A stretch of DNA of 64,000 bases, from contig NZ_SLWB01000009.1 of assembly GCF_004340205.1 (NCBI RefSeq), positions 1 to 64,000 on the forward strand, given 5' to 3'. The stretch's first letter is position 1, and each line of letters starts with the position of its first letter. Below, piece by piece: positions 20,901 to 29,768 of this stretch. Source of the stretch: Acetobacteroides hydrogenigenes (GTDB lineage: Bacteria; Bacteroidota; Bacteroidia; Bacteroidales; ZOR0009). Position numbers and translations under genes: made by a program. The notes below the pieces were generated by a model. It had not been told where the DNA came from. It did no database searches and was given only the letters and a program-made list of their open reading frames with translations.

Positions 20901-23900
20901 TTACAGCCACATTCCAGTAATACTTCAGCTGGTCACCTTCAGGAGCAAGCGCCGCAGGATGCACATAGTTTACAGGTTTTACCGTTAGCTCGCCCGCACT
21001 ATTTGCATTTGTAGCGAAGCTATAAGTAGCAGGCGTATACTTCCCTGCGACTCCAAACGGATAGGTAAACGTTGAAGCACCAGCATTAAATATCTTCTTT
21101 ACTCCAGCATCGGAAATCACACCATTAAGGATAATCATCCTACTACTGTCATTAGTACCAGCAATAGTAGCATCCTTACCTAGCGTTAGCAGGTAATCGT
21201 CGAGGTAGATGCTTCCTGTAGTAAAGGTAAGCTTACCGTCTATTCCAAAATTATCTCTAATAACCAACCCTAGAGAATTATTAACGATAACATTCCCAAA
21301 GATTGCAGCCCCGTTACCTGACACCACCTGAGGCTGTCCTCCCTCGAAGCTAATACCTCCATCGCCACTAGGGCTTACATGCTTTGCCTGGCTGTAAACA
21401 TTTCCTATTTGGGTAATGGAGTTACCGCCATCGCTTAAAACACCCGAATTTAACGAAAGATTACCGTTAACCCGGATATTCGAGTTTGGATTTAAGGTAA
21501 GGGTACCCGATGGGGCAACTATCAAATTGGCGAAGTTCGTAAGGTTTGCTCCGTTACCCGATATGGATTGATTGGTGCCGTTAAAGGTTGTTGTTTGGGT
21601 TAGAGAACCAGCTTGGTAGCCGCCCGTTGTAACCCCCGTTGCAGCATTGCCATTCTTATTGATTAAGCCTCCTGCAATGGTAACATCCAAACCATTTGCC
21701 ATAAAGGATGAGTTCCCATTAATGGTAAGATCACCCTTCAGAACTAACGGATAGATATTAAGAGCGCCTTTCTTGCTACTGGTGGTTCCATCTACGGTTA
21801 AATTCCATAGAGGAACAGATGTAACTATATTAAAGGTAGAATTTGCAGCGGATACACCAGATCCAAGAACGACGGTACCACCCGTTACCGTGCTATTTTC
21901 GGGAGCAAGGTAAAGATCGGGAGAGCTCGAACTATTAAAGTTCCCCGTAATGGTTAGCTTGCTATCCCCGCTCATGTCGAACTTACTGCCGGCATTCAGG
22001 ATCTCGAGCATCGATCGTGAATTATTGGCATTACGTCCTGCTATGGTAACCTCGCTACTCCCCGATTGCGAGTAGTTAAGCGATCCGGTGTTAATCGTAG
22101 TAACCCTTCTGATCTGTCCATTGACAAATAGCTTACCTGTACCGCCTACAATAATTTCGGGAGTACCTCCTGAAGAGTATTCTATGTCGTTGTTAAGATT
22201 ATTACCTAATGTACCAATATTTACAGCACCTGCCAGTACCTCTAAACGACCATCGAGCTTAAGGTCGGTTGCATCATCAGCAGCAGTTCCTCCAATATTA
22301 ATGGTGCCACCGTTAGCCGAAAGACATCCCGAAATAGGAATCGTAAAGCTACCCGAGTTCGTTAGCCCCAAGGTAATAGGACTTGTAAGCCTAAAGGTAC
22401 CGCTAGTGAGCGTTAACGCTGTTGGCAACGACGTATTTAGCGATAGCGCAGCTGATTTAACCTCTAGGAGCGTATTGCGCGAGGTTCCCTTGTTTACCGT
22501 TATCGTATTAAAGTTGGTCGTAGTGCCAGTACCGTTTATCTCCTTATCCGTATCGCCCGTAAAGGTTACATCGCACAGCCTAGTTGAACTTTTATACATA
22601 TCGAAGGTTCCATTGTTGGTAAGGTTACCCTGAATCGTCATCTTGTTTAAGGCGCTACCTCCGTTATTAACATCAAATGTTCCATCGACTACAACATTGC
22701 CATTAGCTACAACATTTTGCACACCACCATTGACGAATCGGAGGGTTCCGCTTGCCTTCACTTCGAGCAACGTGTTCACTGTAAGAGTTCGAGAAGTAGC
22801 CGTACTATTTAACTGCGAAACACCTGCTCCACCAGCCGAATAGGTACCGTATACCAAAACTTCGGAATTAGGGAGTGTAACTGTGTTACCTCCAGCAGGA
22901 GCCGTAACGAGGTTATTGTAGGTAGCAATATTCACGGTTGTACCAGCCGACACATAGGTAGTAGGCAGCACAAACGAGCTGCCAAGCGTAGATGTACTAT
23001 AGTACTCTACCGTACCACCTCCACTTGAGAGGAAGTTTCCAAAGTCTCCCCCGGGGAATTCGGCTGTTGCTGCAGAAGAGGATATTCGCAATGTTCCTGT
23101 TCCTAACACCTTAGAATCGGGAATGGCTCCAAAGTTATGGCCAGTTGTTGTGGTAAGATCGAGCGTAGAGCCAGAACTAATCTGCAAACCTCCAGTTGTA
23201 ATAGTTTTGTACCCAACAGGAACAGTAACCTTATGGTTGTGTGTAGCATCACCAATTACAACAGGGTTGTTAGGACCTGGGATATTCACACCTTCCACCG
23301 ATCCTGTAGCAACCGCAGCACCTCCTACCGAATCAGTAGACCATGTATCGCTATTGCCCCATTCACCTTCATCAACCCTACTATAGAATACCTTCACAGG
23401 CATAAATGCATTTGGTTCTCCTGCAGTATAGTCGCCATCAACATAGCTAATGCCACTAAAGTTGATAGTATTAGTATTGTCGACAACCTTCGATGGGTCG
23501 TTAATTGGCACCCAGCTATATGGACGGTAGGCTGCTGGAATATAGCTTGCTTCAACACCATTGGTAGCATCAGCATCTACATACTGGTAGCTATGCGTTA
23601 CCGAACTGGGCTGCAAGCCTCCAAAACCAGAGCTGGTTACCTTCCAGTAGTAGGTTAGCGCATTAGTAGATGTTGCAAATGGCTGTATCTGTGCCACAGG
23701 GCGTACCGTTACAGCCCCCCAAGCCGCTGGGGCTGTACCTATCCTAATATTGGCAGGGGTATAGTCGCTTGCCGTACCAATTGGGTATAGGAAGTTGGCT
23801 GTCGTGCTATACGCCTTAGTGACACCAGCATCGCTCTGCAAACCGGCAAGCTTTATCATTTTAGCTCCACCGAAGCTTGCCGTAGTAGTACCCGTAAGCG

Positions 23901-26900
23901 CATCGTACACGTTACTGGCACTACCTAGCTTAAGGTTATAGCTGCCGATATCAAGCACTCCAGCAGCAAGCCTAAGGTTGCCCTCTACCGATTGGTTTGC
24001 TGTAAGCTTAGCGCCTGCCCCATTGTTCAGATTTAGGTTGCCAAATATGCCGTTGCCATCTCCACCTACTATTTGGTTGGCAGTACCATTTAATAGTATT
24101 GCCCCTGACGCTTGGCTGGTATGCGTCCCCGAGTTGGTAACATTCCCGTTTACACTTATGGTATGCCCCACATCGTTTAGGAAGCAACCCGAATCGAGGG
24201 TTAGGTTGTTACGAACTATTAGGTTATTCGAGTAAATGTCGAGGTTGGACTTACCAGCAACTGTAAGGTTATAAAGACCATTACCACCCGTTCCTACGGT
24301 TCCAAGATTTGTAAAACGCTGCCCAGACAAACCATTAAAGGTGGTTGTATTACTTCCAGAAAGATAGTACGTTCCTGTATTAAGAAGAAAATCACCACCA
24401 ATAAGTACATCCTTACTATTTGTATTTAATGTGCTGGATCCGTTTAAAGATAGATTATGAAGAACAATCAAAGAAGGAGCTGTAATTGCTGGAACGTAGG
24501 GCAAACTTCCATTTTGTAAATAATCTTGTAAGTAGGCAGTTCCTGCTCCCTGAATATTTAAATCCCAAAAAGGAGCGGATGAATTTATGTTTCCCTGCCC
24601 TCCTGTTGGTGTAGTAATATTAATTGTACCACCTGTAACATTAATATTACTTGGATTAGCACCTATAATAAGACTAAAATTTCTTCCACGACCTGTGGCA
24701 GAAGAGGGTGCCAAAATGTTAATTGTGCCCCCACTCATTTTAAAAGCCATTGCACTGTATGGGAGCATAAAACTAGCCGCAAAGTCAGTCTTACCTCCTG
24801 TTACATTAACAGTACCTCCCGTCTGATAATAGGCCCCACGGTGTGCACCAAGACCATCCTGTGATGAAACACGAAGAGACGTAATATCAAGTTGACCGCC
24901 TTCAACACTTAGTAGGCCTGTAGTTCTCATTACTAGACCATTGGTTCCATTCTTTATGTCAAAATAAGAATTTTCTGAAATTCGAAGCGTTCCGTATACT
25001 ACTGGAGTAAAATTCTGATTATTAGCATTCCAAATTACTGTTGCACCATCCAACCACAACCTTGCATCTTCATCTATATTGTATACACCATGGTCTCCAT
25101 CCCAATTGTCTGTTCCTAAGCATGGAATTAAAACATTATTCCCTAAACGTACAGTTCCAGCAAGAAGACCAAGCGCATTGAGGTTTGGCAGATTTGGTGG
25201 CGTTTCGCTAGGCAGATAATGCTGTTGATCATTCCTTCCAAACAACTTAAAGTTAGCAGAAGCACTTGCATCAATATTCAGCACATAGGTTTGGTCGAAG
25301 CCCTTATCAATCTCTATGCGGTAGAAATCGCTCTGTCCGTTACAGAGCAGGCTTTGGTCGGCAGTGGCATTATTGAAAACAACATCAGAACGACCGTTAG
25401 CAGGCGTAGCAGTGTACTGAGGAGCAGCTTGATTGGTAAATCGTACCACCCCATCGTTGGTAAAGTTTCCCTTAACCTCAATTCGGTGCTTGGCATTACC
25501 CGTACCAATACCTATGCTACCATTAGCCGAAACATACACATTACCCATTACGGTAAGGTTCCGGCTGGTGGTTGAGGTATTACTATTTATCTGTAGCTTA
25601 CCTCGGGTTACCGTTAGGTTGCCGTTTACAGTCATATTGCCTACCAACGTTGCAACATTAGTATTCGCCGAAAGATTTAGAATAAGGTTATTGTAGATTA
25701 GCTGCCCAAAGTTGAAGTCAGCACTATTGTAGTACTCCACCGTACCGCCACCTGCCGAAACAAAGCTAGACCAATCGGCGGTTGGAAATGCGGAATTGCT
25801 AAGGCGTACCAAACCCTGACCACGAACCACCGTAAACGACTGCGTAGTAAAATTGCCAAGGTCTAGGGTACCACCCTCGTTCACCTGTACCGATAGTACG
25901 TTGTAGTTGTTCTCGGTTGTCGCTACCGTTCTACCGTTAAGGATAACCACCCTATCGTTAGGAGTTGGTATCGCTGGTGCCACCGACAGCGTACCCGAGG
26001 GGTCGGTTGTCCATGTGGTGGCAACATTCCAATCGCCCGATTGGTACGAGTAGTAGGTGGTGTACTTGGGCTGCTCGCGCGCAGTCCACTGCCCTGTTAG
26101 TCTGGTTGCACCGGTTACCGCCATAGGGTTTGCACCGGGGCCGCTTGCCGTAGTAGGCACGCTCCATGTAGTACCATTATAGTACCAGGGTATATAGTTG
26201 GCCTGATCGCCACCTGCACCTACCTCACTATTGTTGTAGGCCATCCTTACGTTGGCGGCAATGCCCGATAGGCCAGAGGTTGCTACAGCCCAGTACTTCG
26301 TTAGGTCGGTATCGTTAGCACCCGTAGCCTTCGATGCTACAGCCCTAACCGCAACGCTGCTGGTAGCCGTTGCCGTAGCCGTAAGCGATGTTATTTCGTA
26401 TGGGGTATAGTATGCTCCAGTACCCACTGGGTACACCATAACAAAATCTGCAGCTGAGTTTCCCTGCTTAACGAGGCTTCCGGTTCCATCACAAATCACC
26501 ATATGGTTGCTGTCGAAGCTGCCGGATAGGGTTGCCCCATCGGCAATTGTTAGGTTGTTTGTCCCTGAGCCAAGGCTGATGCTTCCGTTGCTAAGGTTTA
26601 GCGTACCGTTCACGGTAACGCTTCCCTGCATGGTTTTAGTTCCGCCACCCTCTATGGTAAGGTTGCCATAGTTCAAAGCCGCCACATTCTGCGCCCCACT
26701 TGCCCCATAAACAACCGTTGAGGCAGCATCTAACACCTCTGTACCCGACCAGATAGCATCGCTGGCTACGTTGTGGTTGTAGGTAGCGTTGGCATCGAGC
26801 TGGAAGGTGGTGTTGCCTGATAGGGTAACTGCTCCACTGGTAGCCGTTAGCACTCCACCTCCTTGTACCTGTACCTTAGTATTAGCACCAGAGACAGACC

Positions 26901-27768
26901 AACCAGCTGCTGTAGTAGTCATGGTATGGCCAGGCTGTACAATAAATATTTGATTAGGCAGAGTAAAACTTGTAGGAGATAAGCCTCCCATTGTTTTCCA
27001 ATTACCTAACACATTGGGATCACCCGACCCTTGTGAAAAGAAAACAGGAGGTACAAAGGCATAAACCTGACCCGTTACAGGTCTTGTGCTAATATTAGTA
27101 ATTTCGTTCGTCGTACTTGTTGTTGGCGAAGCAGAAACATCTTGTAAGGATATAAAATTCCCGTTGCCAGTCGATCCATTTGTTATGCCAATTGATGCAG
27201 TTCCCGAATTTACAGCAGCTGCCTCCCTCTTATATATGAACTCTATCTTACCCGATGTCTCATATAACTTTACTTGAAATGAGATAACTTGGCTATTTGC
27301 TTTCCAATTCCATTCAGCCCCATACCATTCGAGAGTAAAGACCCGGTTAGGATACACACCCGTAGTTGCCGAATTCATAGTCCCCGATGTCATGTCTAAA
27401 TCGTCCCATAGAGGTGCAATAACTGGTCGTGTACCTCTACTTGCCAAACCATTATTACTTGCAGCATCAGTAATATTTTGACCAAATGTCATCCACCCAT
27501 TAGTAGATGCAGACACCGAAGTATAATCAACGCCACAATACCTAAAGGTAAAACCTATTGGGATTGAGTTACTCACTTCATCGTCTCCTCCAGTCAATTG
27601 GGTACTACCAGCACCTAAAGCACTAAACGTACCCGAACTTGCAGAAAAAGTATACTGTGATAGCGTTTGCCCCCACCCCATGCCCGGAGCGAGTAGAAGA
27701 GCAATCAGAAGAAGAGCGACACGCGTAAAGCGTCGTTGAGTGGTAGTAAAAATGTATCCCTTACCCAT
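17956..27768 (-). CDS. giant secreted multi-block adhesin-like protein with TGPPYHV tail (copy 2)
   Basis: A 3270-aa exported protein, paralogous to its downstream neighbour. The signal peptide starts MGKGYIFTTTQRR and ends about residue 34 (GMGWGQ). Four blocks open with W-rich turns at about 240 (VLGNWKTMGG), 570 (YYSYQSGDWNVATTWT), 1461 (FYSRVDEGEWGNSDTWST) and 2369 (LYSIKTNANWFEKGTWSY). They continue as beta-helix-like repeats and close with YPxG/FPxG motifs at about 446, 1328, 2234 and 2659. Ig/PKD-like modules fill about 2800-3150. The last ~110 residues match copy 1 in spacing (Cys-Ala-Gly, Tyr-x-Trp-Ser, LFP, NGC) and end RIPITGPPYHVGNNVSK. No known T9SS C-terminal domain is seen. Long disordered-looking Thr/Ser/Asn/Gly content fits an extended surface protein. 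Function is inferred from architecture only. Confidence 0.85.
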   Translation of the reverse strand: MGKGYIFTTTQRRFTRVALLLIALLLAPGMGWGQTLSQYTFSASSGTFSALGAGSTQLTGGDDEVSNSIPIGFTFRYCGVDYTSVSASTNGWMTFGQNITDAASNNGLASRGTRPVIAPLWDDLDMTSGTMNSATTGVYPNRVFTLEWYGAEWNWKANSQVISFQVKLYETSGKIEFIYKREAAAVNSGTASIGITNGSTGNGNFISLQDVSASPTTSTTNEITNISTRPVTGQVYAFVPPVFFSQGSGDPNVLGNWKTMGGLSPTSFTLPNQIFIVQPGHTMTTTAAGWSVSGANTKVQVQGGGVLTATSGAVTLSGNTTFQLDANATYNHNVASDAIWSGTEVLDAASTVVYGASGAQNVAALNYGNLTIEGGGTKTMQGSVTVNGTLNLSNGSISLGSGTNNLTIADGATLSGSFDSNHMVICDGTGSLVKQGNSAADFVMVYPVGTGAYYTPYEITSLTATATATSSVAVRAVASKATGANDTDLTKYWAVATSGLSGIAANVRMAYNNSEVGAGGDQANYIPWYYNGTTWSVPTTASGPGANPMAVTGATRLTGQWTAREQPKYTTYYSYQSGDWNVATTWTTDPSGTLSVAPAIPTPNDRVVILNGRTVATTENNYNVLSVQVNEGGTLDLGNFTTQSFTVVRGQGLVRLSNSAFPTADWSSFVSAGGGTVEYYNSADFNFGQLIYNNLILNLSANTNVATLVGNMTVNGNLTVTRGKLQINSNTSTTSRNLTVMGNVYVSANGSIGIGTGNAKHRIEVKGNFTNDGVVRFTNQAAPQYTATPANGRSDVVFNNATADQSLLCNGQSDFYRIEIDKGFDQTYVLNIDASASANFKLFGRNDQQHYLPSETPPNLPNLNALGLLAGTVRLGNNVLIPCLGTDNWDGDHGVYNIDEDARLWLDGATVIWNANNQNFTPVVYGTLRISENSYFDIKNGTNGLVMRTTGLLSVEGGQLDITSLRVSSQDGLGAHRGAYYQTGGTVNVTGGKTDFAASFMLPYSAMAFKMSGGTINILAPSSATGRGRNFSLIIGANPSNINVTGGTINITTPTGGQGNINSSAPFWDLNIQGAGTAYLQDYLQNGSLPYVPAITAPSLIVLHNLSLNGSSTLNTNSKDVLIGGDFLLNTGTYYLSGSNTTTFNGLSGQRFTNLGTVGTGGNGLYNLTVAGKSNLDIYSNNLIVRNNLTLDSGCFLNDVGHTISVNGNVTNSGTHTSQASGAILLNGTANQIVGGDGNGIFGNLNLNNGAGAKLTANQSVEGNLRLAAGVLDIGSYNLKLGSASNVYDALTGTTTASFGGAKMIKLAGLQSDAGVTKAYSTTANFLYPIGTASDYTPANIRIGTAPAAWGAVTVRPVAQIQPFATSTNALTYYWKVTSSGFGGLQPSSVTHSYQYVDADATNGVEASYIPAAYRPYSWVPINDPSKVVDNTNTINFSGISYVDGDYTAGEPNAFMPVKVFYSRVDEGEWGNSDTWSTDSVGGAAVATGSVEGVNIPGPNNPVVIGDATHNHKVTVPVGYKTITTGGLQISSGSTLDLTTTTGHNFGAIPDSKVLGTGTLRISSSAATAEFPGGDFGNFLSSGGGTVEYYSTSTLGSSFVLPTTYVSAGTTVNIATYNNLVTAPAGGNTVTLPNSEVLVYGTYSAGGAGVSQLNSTATSRTLTVNTLLEVKASGTLRFVNGGVQNVVANGNVVVDGTFDVNNGGSALNKMTIQGNLTNNGTFDMYKSSTRLCDVTFTGDTDKEINGTGTTTNFNTITVNKGTSRNTLLEVKSAALSLNTSLPTALTLTSGTFRLTSPITLGLTNSGSFTIPISGCLSANGGTINIGGTAADDATDLKLDGRLEVLAGAVNIGTLGNNLNNDIEYSSGGTPEIIVGGTGKLFVNGQIRRVTTINTGSLNYSQSGSSEVTIAGRNANNSRSMLEILNAGSKFDMSGDSKLTITGNFNSSSSPDLYLAPENSTVTGGTVVLGSGVSAANSTFNIVTSVPLWNLTVDGTTSSKKGALNIYPLVLKGDLTINGNSSFMANGLDVTIAGGLINKNGNAATGVTTGGYQAGSLTQTTTFNGTNQSISGNGANLTNFANLIVAPSGTLTLNPNSNIRVNGNLSLNSGVLSDGGNSITQIGNVYSQAKHVSPSGDGGISFEGGQPQVVSGNGAAIFGNVIVNNSLGLVIRDNFGIDGKLTFTTGSIYLDDYLLTLGKDATIAGTNDSSRMIILNGVISDAGVKKIFNAGASTFTYPFGVAGKYTPATYSFATNANSAGELTVKPVNYVHPAALAPEGDQLKYYWNVAVKNFSSAYSVTQAYSYKASDVLGNEAQYKVGRYLNGVWIEENGVAANASVSSALHTINLTNVGYLDGEYTAGLKENFWNKKTLYSIKTNANWFEKGTWSYSPTGTTSCDCIPDGNPVVIKAEHRVYLGSNEAKAFSVDIQGTLDVGLTVYHSIGHVTGGGKLVLTSTNDGIFVFPGGNFDVFTSTAGSTIEFTGNNEATLPLKPGNNYKPYQNVIFSGTGKKLITAEDLKVLGNLTINSGATLSNELFNRTITALGNWIDNNTSVTGGFIPGKGLVNFNGTTAQTLTVANGTTTEQFYNLKIDNAAGLTIAGSGKAAVANLLYLTKGNITTSTTNLLSITNTSSSAVVGGSSSSFVNGPLQKKMNAGGSFAFPVGDASDSRIGRVVLSEVSVSGYYTSQYYKQDTKAAGYDPEARTAPVDKVSTNEYWKVIGPGGAAGNVTLRWDDASGIIPPTAGSRSKLRVVEWVTSSWVNRGNVVTDGGQTSGTIKTSPTTSLDGNHIMTIGVESLPTATITGGTTSICNDGSTTSIPIALTGTGPWTIKYKINGGNETTVANIATSPYSLVVSNALPVLASGGPSNYVFTISYVQDNTGSTGVSDFTTSATITLKPSPTPAITGLTTTPTGSVVAYSTASSGNTYSWTITGGTPTSATTNSVNVTWGAGPTGTLKLTETINGCSVTTPEYKVSITDIPEPKVSGNSSVCLNSVNTYSTPMVGTHTYTWSVVGGTYTNGATSNVINVTWTTADNTGNNSVTVNEKGSSIVPNTLVVTVNPLPSAINTVSDPSVCAGASGNVVVAAAAPGIDYQLRLSDNSNVGNAVSSGPGGDTNLPFTAGTSNVTYNVWATNEYNCSVELTDKGNVTVNNPPTVTIEQVSKPTDASPYSACAGGTINVQVKESGYSYSWSIDDASYNLTDADKQIFGVTAPANNTLFPDAASGTLKTPTVSVKVTDANGCSSTATQMLNFFRIPITGPPYHVGNNVSK

Positions 27769-28072
27769 GGCCGTAATGGTATATAAAAAAAAGAAAGTAA
27801 GCGTATATACTATAGCTGCAGGCGTTAGACAAGGCTAGCAGCATGGAGAATGGCCCTGAGCCGACAAGCCGGACAAGTACACCACCCCCATCTTAATTGC
27901 AAATATTAACCTTTTTTTTAATACCGCCAAGAGAATAGGCGACTACATCCTAAAAATTAACATCATAGCCAGCCTACGATCCTCCGACTGCTACCGCAAG
28001 GGAAAGGCTTACCCTGCAGTCGCTCCCTTTTAATCTGAACGTTTAATTCTAAAACGACCAAAACCATGCAAC
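27769..28072. other. leader region upstream of giant gene copy 2, with a long hairpin
   Basis: No gene is seen. The main structure is at 27985-28022: outer arms CGACTGC and GCAGTCG pair over 7 bp, and an inner stem AGGG/CCCT directly adjoins the right arm, leaving a bulge on the left. On the plus strand it is followed by CTCCCTTTT, but no plus-strand gene precedes it. On the minus strand it would lie about 220 nt upstream of the copy 2 start, so it may be a leader structure. Confidence 0.4.
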
Positions 28073-28105
28073 AAAAAAAGGTACCCGCTTATGCAGGTAC
28101 CCCTT
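28073..28105 (-). terminator. rho-independent terminator of the DUF6261-like gene
   Basis: On the minus strand two GGTACC sequences (28080-28085 and 28096-28101) pair around a 10-nt loop. The stem extends outward through G-T and A-T pairs into a run of seven T. It lies about 100 bp past the stop codon of the gene ending at 28204. Confidence 0.65.
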
Positions 28106-28203
28106 AAAGTCAAATAACTCAAAAAAAACAAACAGCGATCTATCCATCCTAGCTAAAGTAAATGCTAGCTTCCACCCGCTTTTATATTTTGTAAAGTATA
28201 CGT

Positions 28204-29130
28204 CTATTCGGTAGTGCTGGTATCCCCTAACGCCTTCTTCTCCTGAGGTAGCGGCTCTATGGCCAGCTGATCGGCATTGGGCAGCTGCTGCCCAACCAGC
28301 TGATCGGCATCGGGCTCAGCAATGGGCTGCGAGGGCACCTCCTGAGCCAGCGGCTTCCGCTTGGCTGCCTTTGGGGTTGGCTTATCCTTACCGTTCTCCT
28401 CGGCCTCCTTCTTGGCGTTTTCGGCACGGGTAGCCTTGGCCTTTATGGTCTGCTTCTTGGCCTCGGTGAGCACGTTAAGTCGAGCCACCAGCTCCTTAAC
28501 CTGCGGATCATCCGAGGTTAGGATTAGCCCCTCTATGGCGGTGTTCAGCTTACCGTACTCGTCGTAAACCAGCTTCATGGCCTCGCTTGGCGACACCTCG
28601 TTGAGGGCAGCCTTGGCCTCGGTGCACTGCTTTTCGGCAGCATCGTACTGCTGATGGGCCGCAACCAGCTTGGCAAAAGCCTTATCAGCTCCAATAGTGG
28701 CAATTGCCGCCTTTAGGTTCGGGCTCTCGAATGCCGTAATGGTAGCATTCAGCTTGCTCGAAAACTTGTCGGCAGGCAGCGCCTGCATTCTCCAATCGTG
28801 CAGCTTAAGGGTGCTAACCAGCAGGTTGGCGGCCTGCCGCTCTGCCGCATCGGAGCTCCTTACCGCCGAGCTTACAATGCCCCTAAAGTAGAGGTAGCAG
28901 TCGGCTCGTATCTTGTTCTTTTCGTTTTTCGAGAGTATTAGGTTCGACAGATCAACCTTTACGGCCGAGCTTGTTGCCAAGGCAACGGCAGCAGCAAATG
29001 GGGTAACTACCTTCTCCAAGGTCTTCTCCAAAGTAGGATATAGGAGGATGGTAGAACGCATTTCGGACACATAGGTTATAGCCTCGTCGTTGGTTAGCTT
29101 TCGTAAGTCTAAATGTGTAAATTCCGACAT
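28204..29130 (-). CDS. DUF6261-like helical protein
   Basis: A 308-aa protein without signal peptide or membrane segment. The opening FTHLDLRKLTNDEAITYVSE, a conserved LYP, then 'LILSKNEKNKIRADCYLYFRG' split across the helical body are what I associate with the DUF6261 family of Bacteroidota, whose function is unknown. Residues about 230-308 form a charged, Lys/Ala/Glu- then Pro/Gln-rich tail that may be disordered. The frame could start at GTG 29136 (GTG-ACT-ATG); I choose the ATG at 29130. It is monocistronic by its own terminator. The 42-bp palindrome array lies upstream of it. Confidence 0.75.
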   Translation of the reverse strand: MSEFTHLDLRKLTNDEAITYVSEMRSTILLYPTLEKTLEKVVTPFAAAVALATSSAVKVDLSNLILSKNEKNKIRADCYLYFRGIVSSAVRSSDAAERQAANLLVSTLKLHDWRMQALPADKFSSKLNATITAFESPNLKAAIATIGADKAFAKLVAAHQQYDAAEKQCTEAKAALNEVSPSEAMKLVYDEYGKLNTAIEGLILTSDDPQVKELVARLNVLTEAKKQTIKAKATRAENAKKEAEENGKDKPTPKAAKRKPLAQEVPSQPIAEPDADQLVGQQLPNADQLAIEPLPQEKKALGDTSTTE

Positions 29131-29432
29131 AGTCACTTCTTTTAGTTATTATTTGCAATAAATTTAAATAGAACACTAATTAACGCGCAAGCCTATGTTT
29201 TAAAATAATTTACTTTTAACTTGATATTTAACCATATTTAGCTGGTGAAAGCCGAGTGATTATCCTTTGGTGATAAAAAACGCCCCATAGTCAAAAAGCT
29301 TTAGGAAAACCCTAATACAAATGCATTTCTTTGCTAAACAACCATATTAACCGAATAAAAAAGAAAACGAAGCATTTCTGTAACTGATTTTTACCATATA
29401 GCGGAAGCCATATTGGGTGTCTCCGATATGGT

Positions 29433-29658
29433 TTTCCGAAGTTCGGAAAGTTGCTCTTGCGCCTCAAAAAGCTAAATCCGAATTTCGGAATTAGCTATCA
29501 GTGAAGACAAATCGCATTTCCGAAATTCGGAAGTTGAAATCGTTGCCACCAAATTCGCTTTCCGAGATTCGGGAAACAGCTTCGATGCCCCTAAAAGCTA
29601 AATCCGAATTTCGGAAATGGGAATTGATGCCATCAAATTAGGGTTCTGAACTTCGGAA
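29433..29658. repeat. array of six palindromes at exact 42-bp spacing
   Basis: Six copies of a palindrome with consensus TTCCGAAnTTCGGAA are centred at 29441, 29483, 29525, 29567, 29609 and 29651, that is exactly 42 bp apart with no indel. The second copy is extended to 25 nt by flanking GCTAA/TTAGC arms. Between palindromes the sequence is only partly conserved (AAAAGCTAAA, GATGCC). In one plus-strand frame the units read as a 14-residue repeat starting SEFRK or SEIRK, but stop codons interrupt it at 29492 and 29639, so it is not an intact gene. The flanks 29131-29432 and 29659-29768 show no other feature. Confidence 0.85.
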
Positions 29659-29768
29659 AGCTGAATCTCTGCGGCTAAATGCTAAAAGAAGAAGCTCAGC
29701 GTTTAAATACGGCGCTGCCTAATGCCCTTCCCTAATATCGGGTGCTAGCAATCGGCACCTGTAAGCAG

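Noticed and set aside
6842-27277. Many plus-strand frames of 60-180 codons antisense to the two giant genes
   Set aside because: They are antisense shadows of Thr/Gly/Asn-rich repeat coding sequence; none has a signal peptide, motif or regulatory context.
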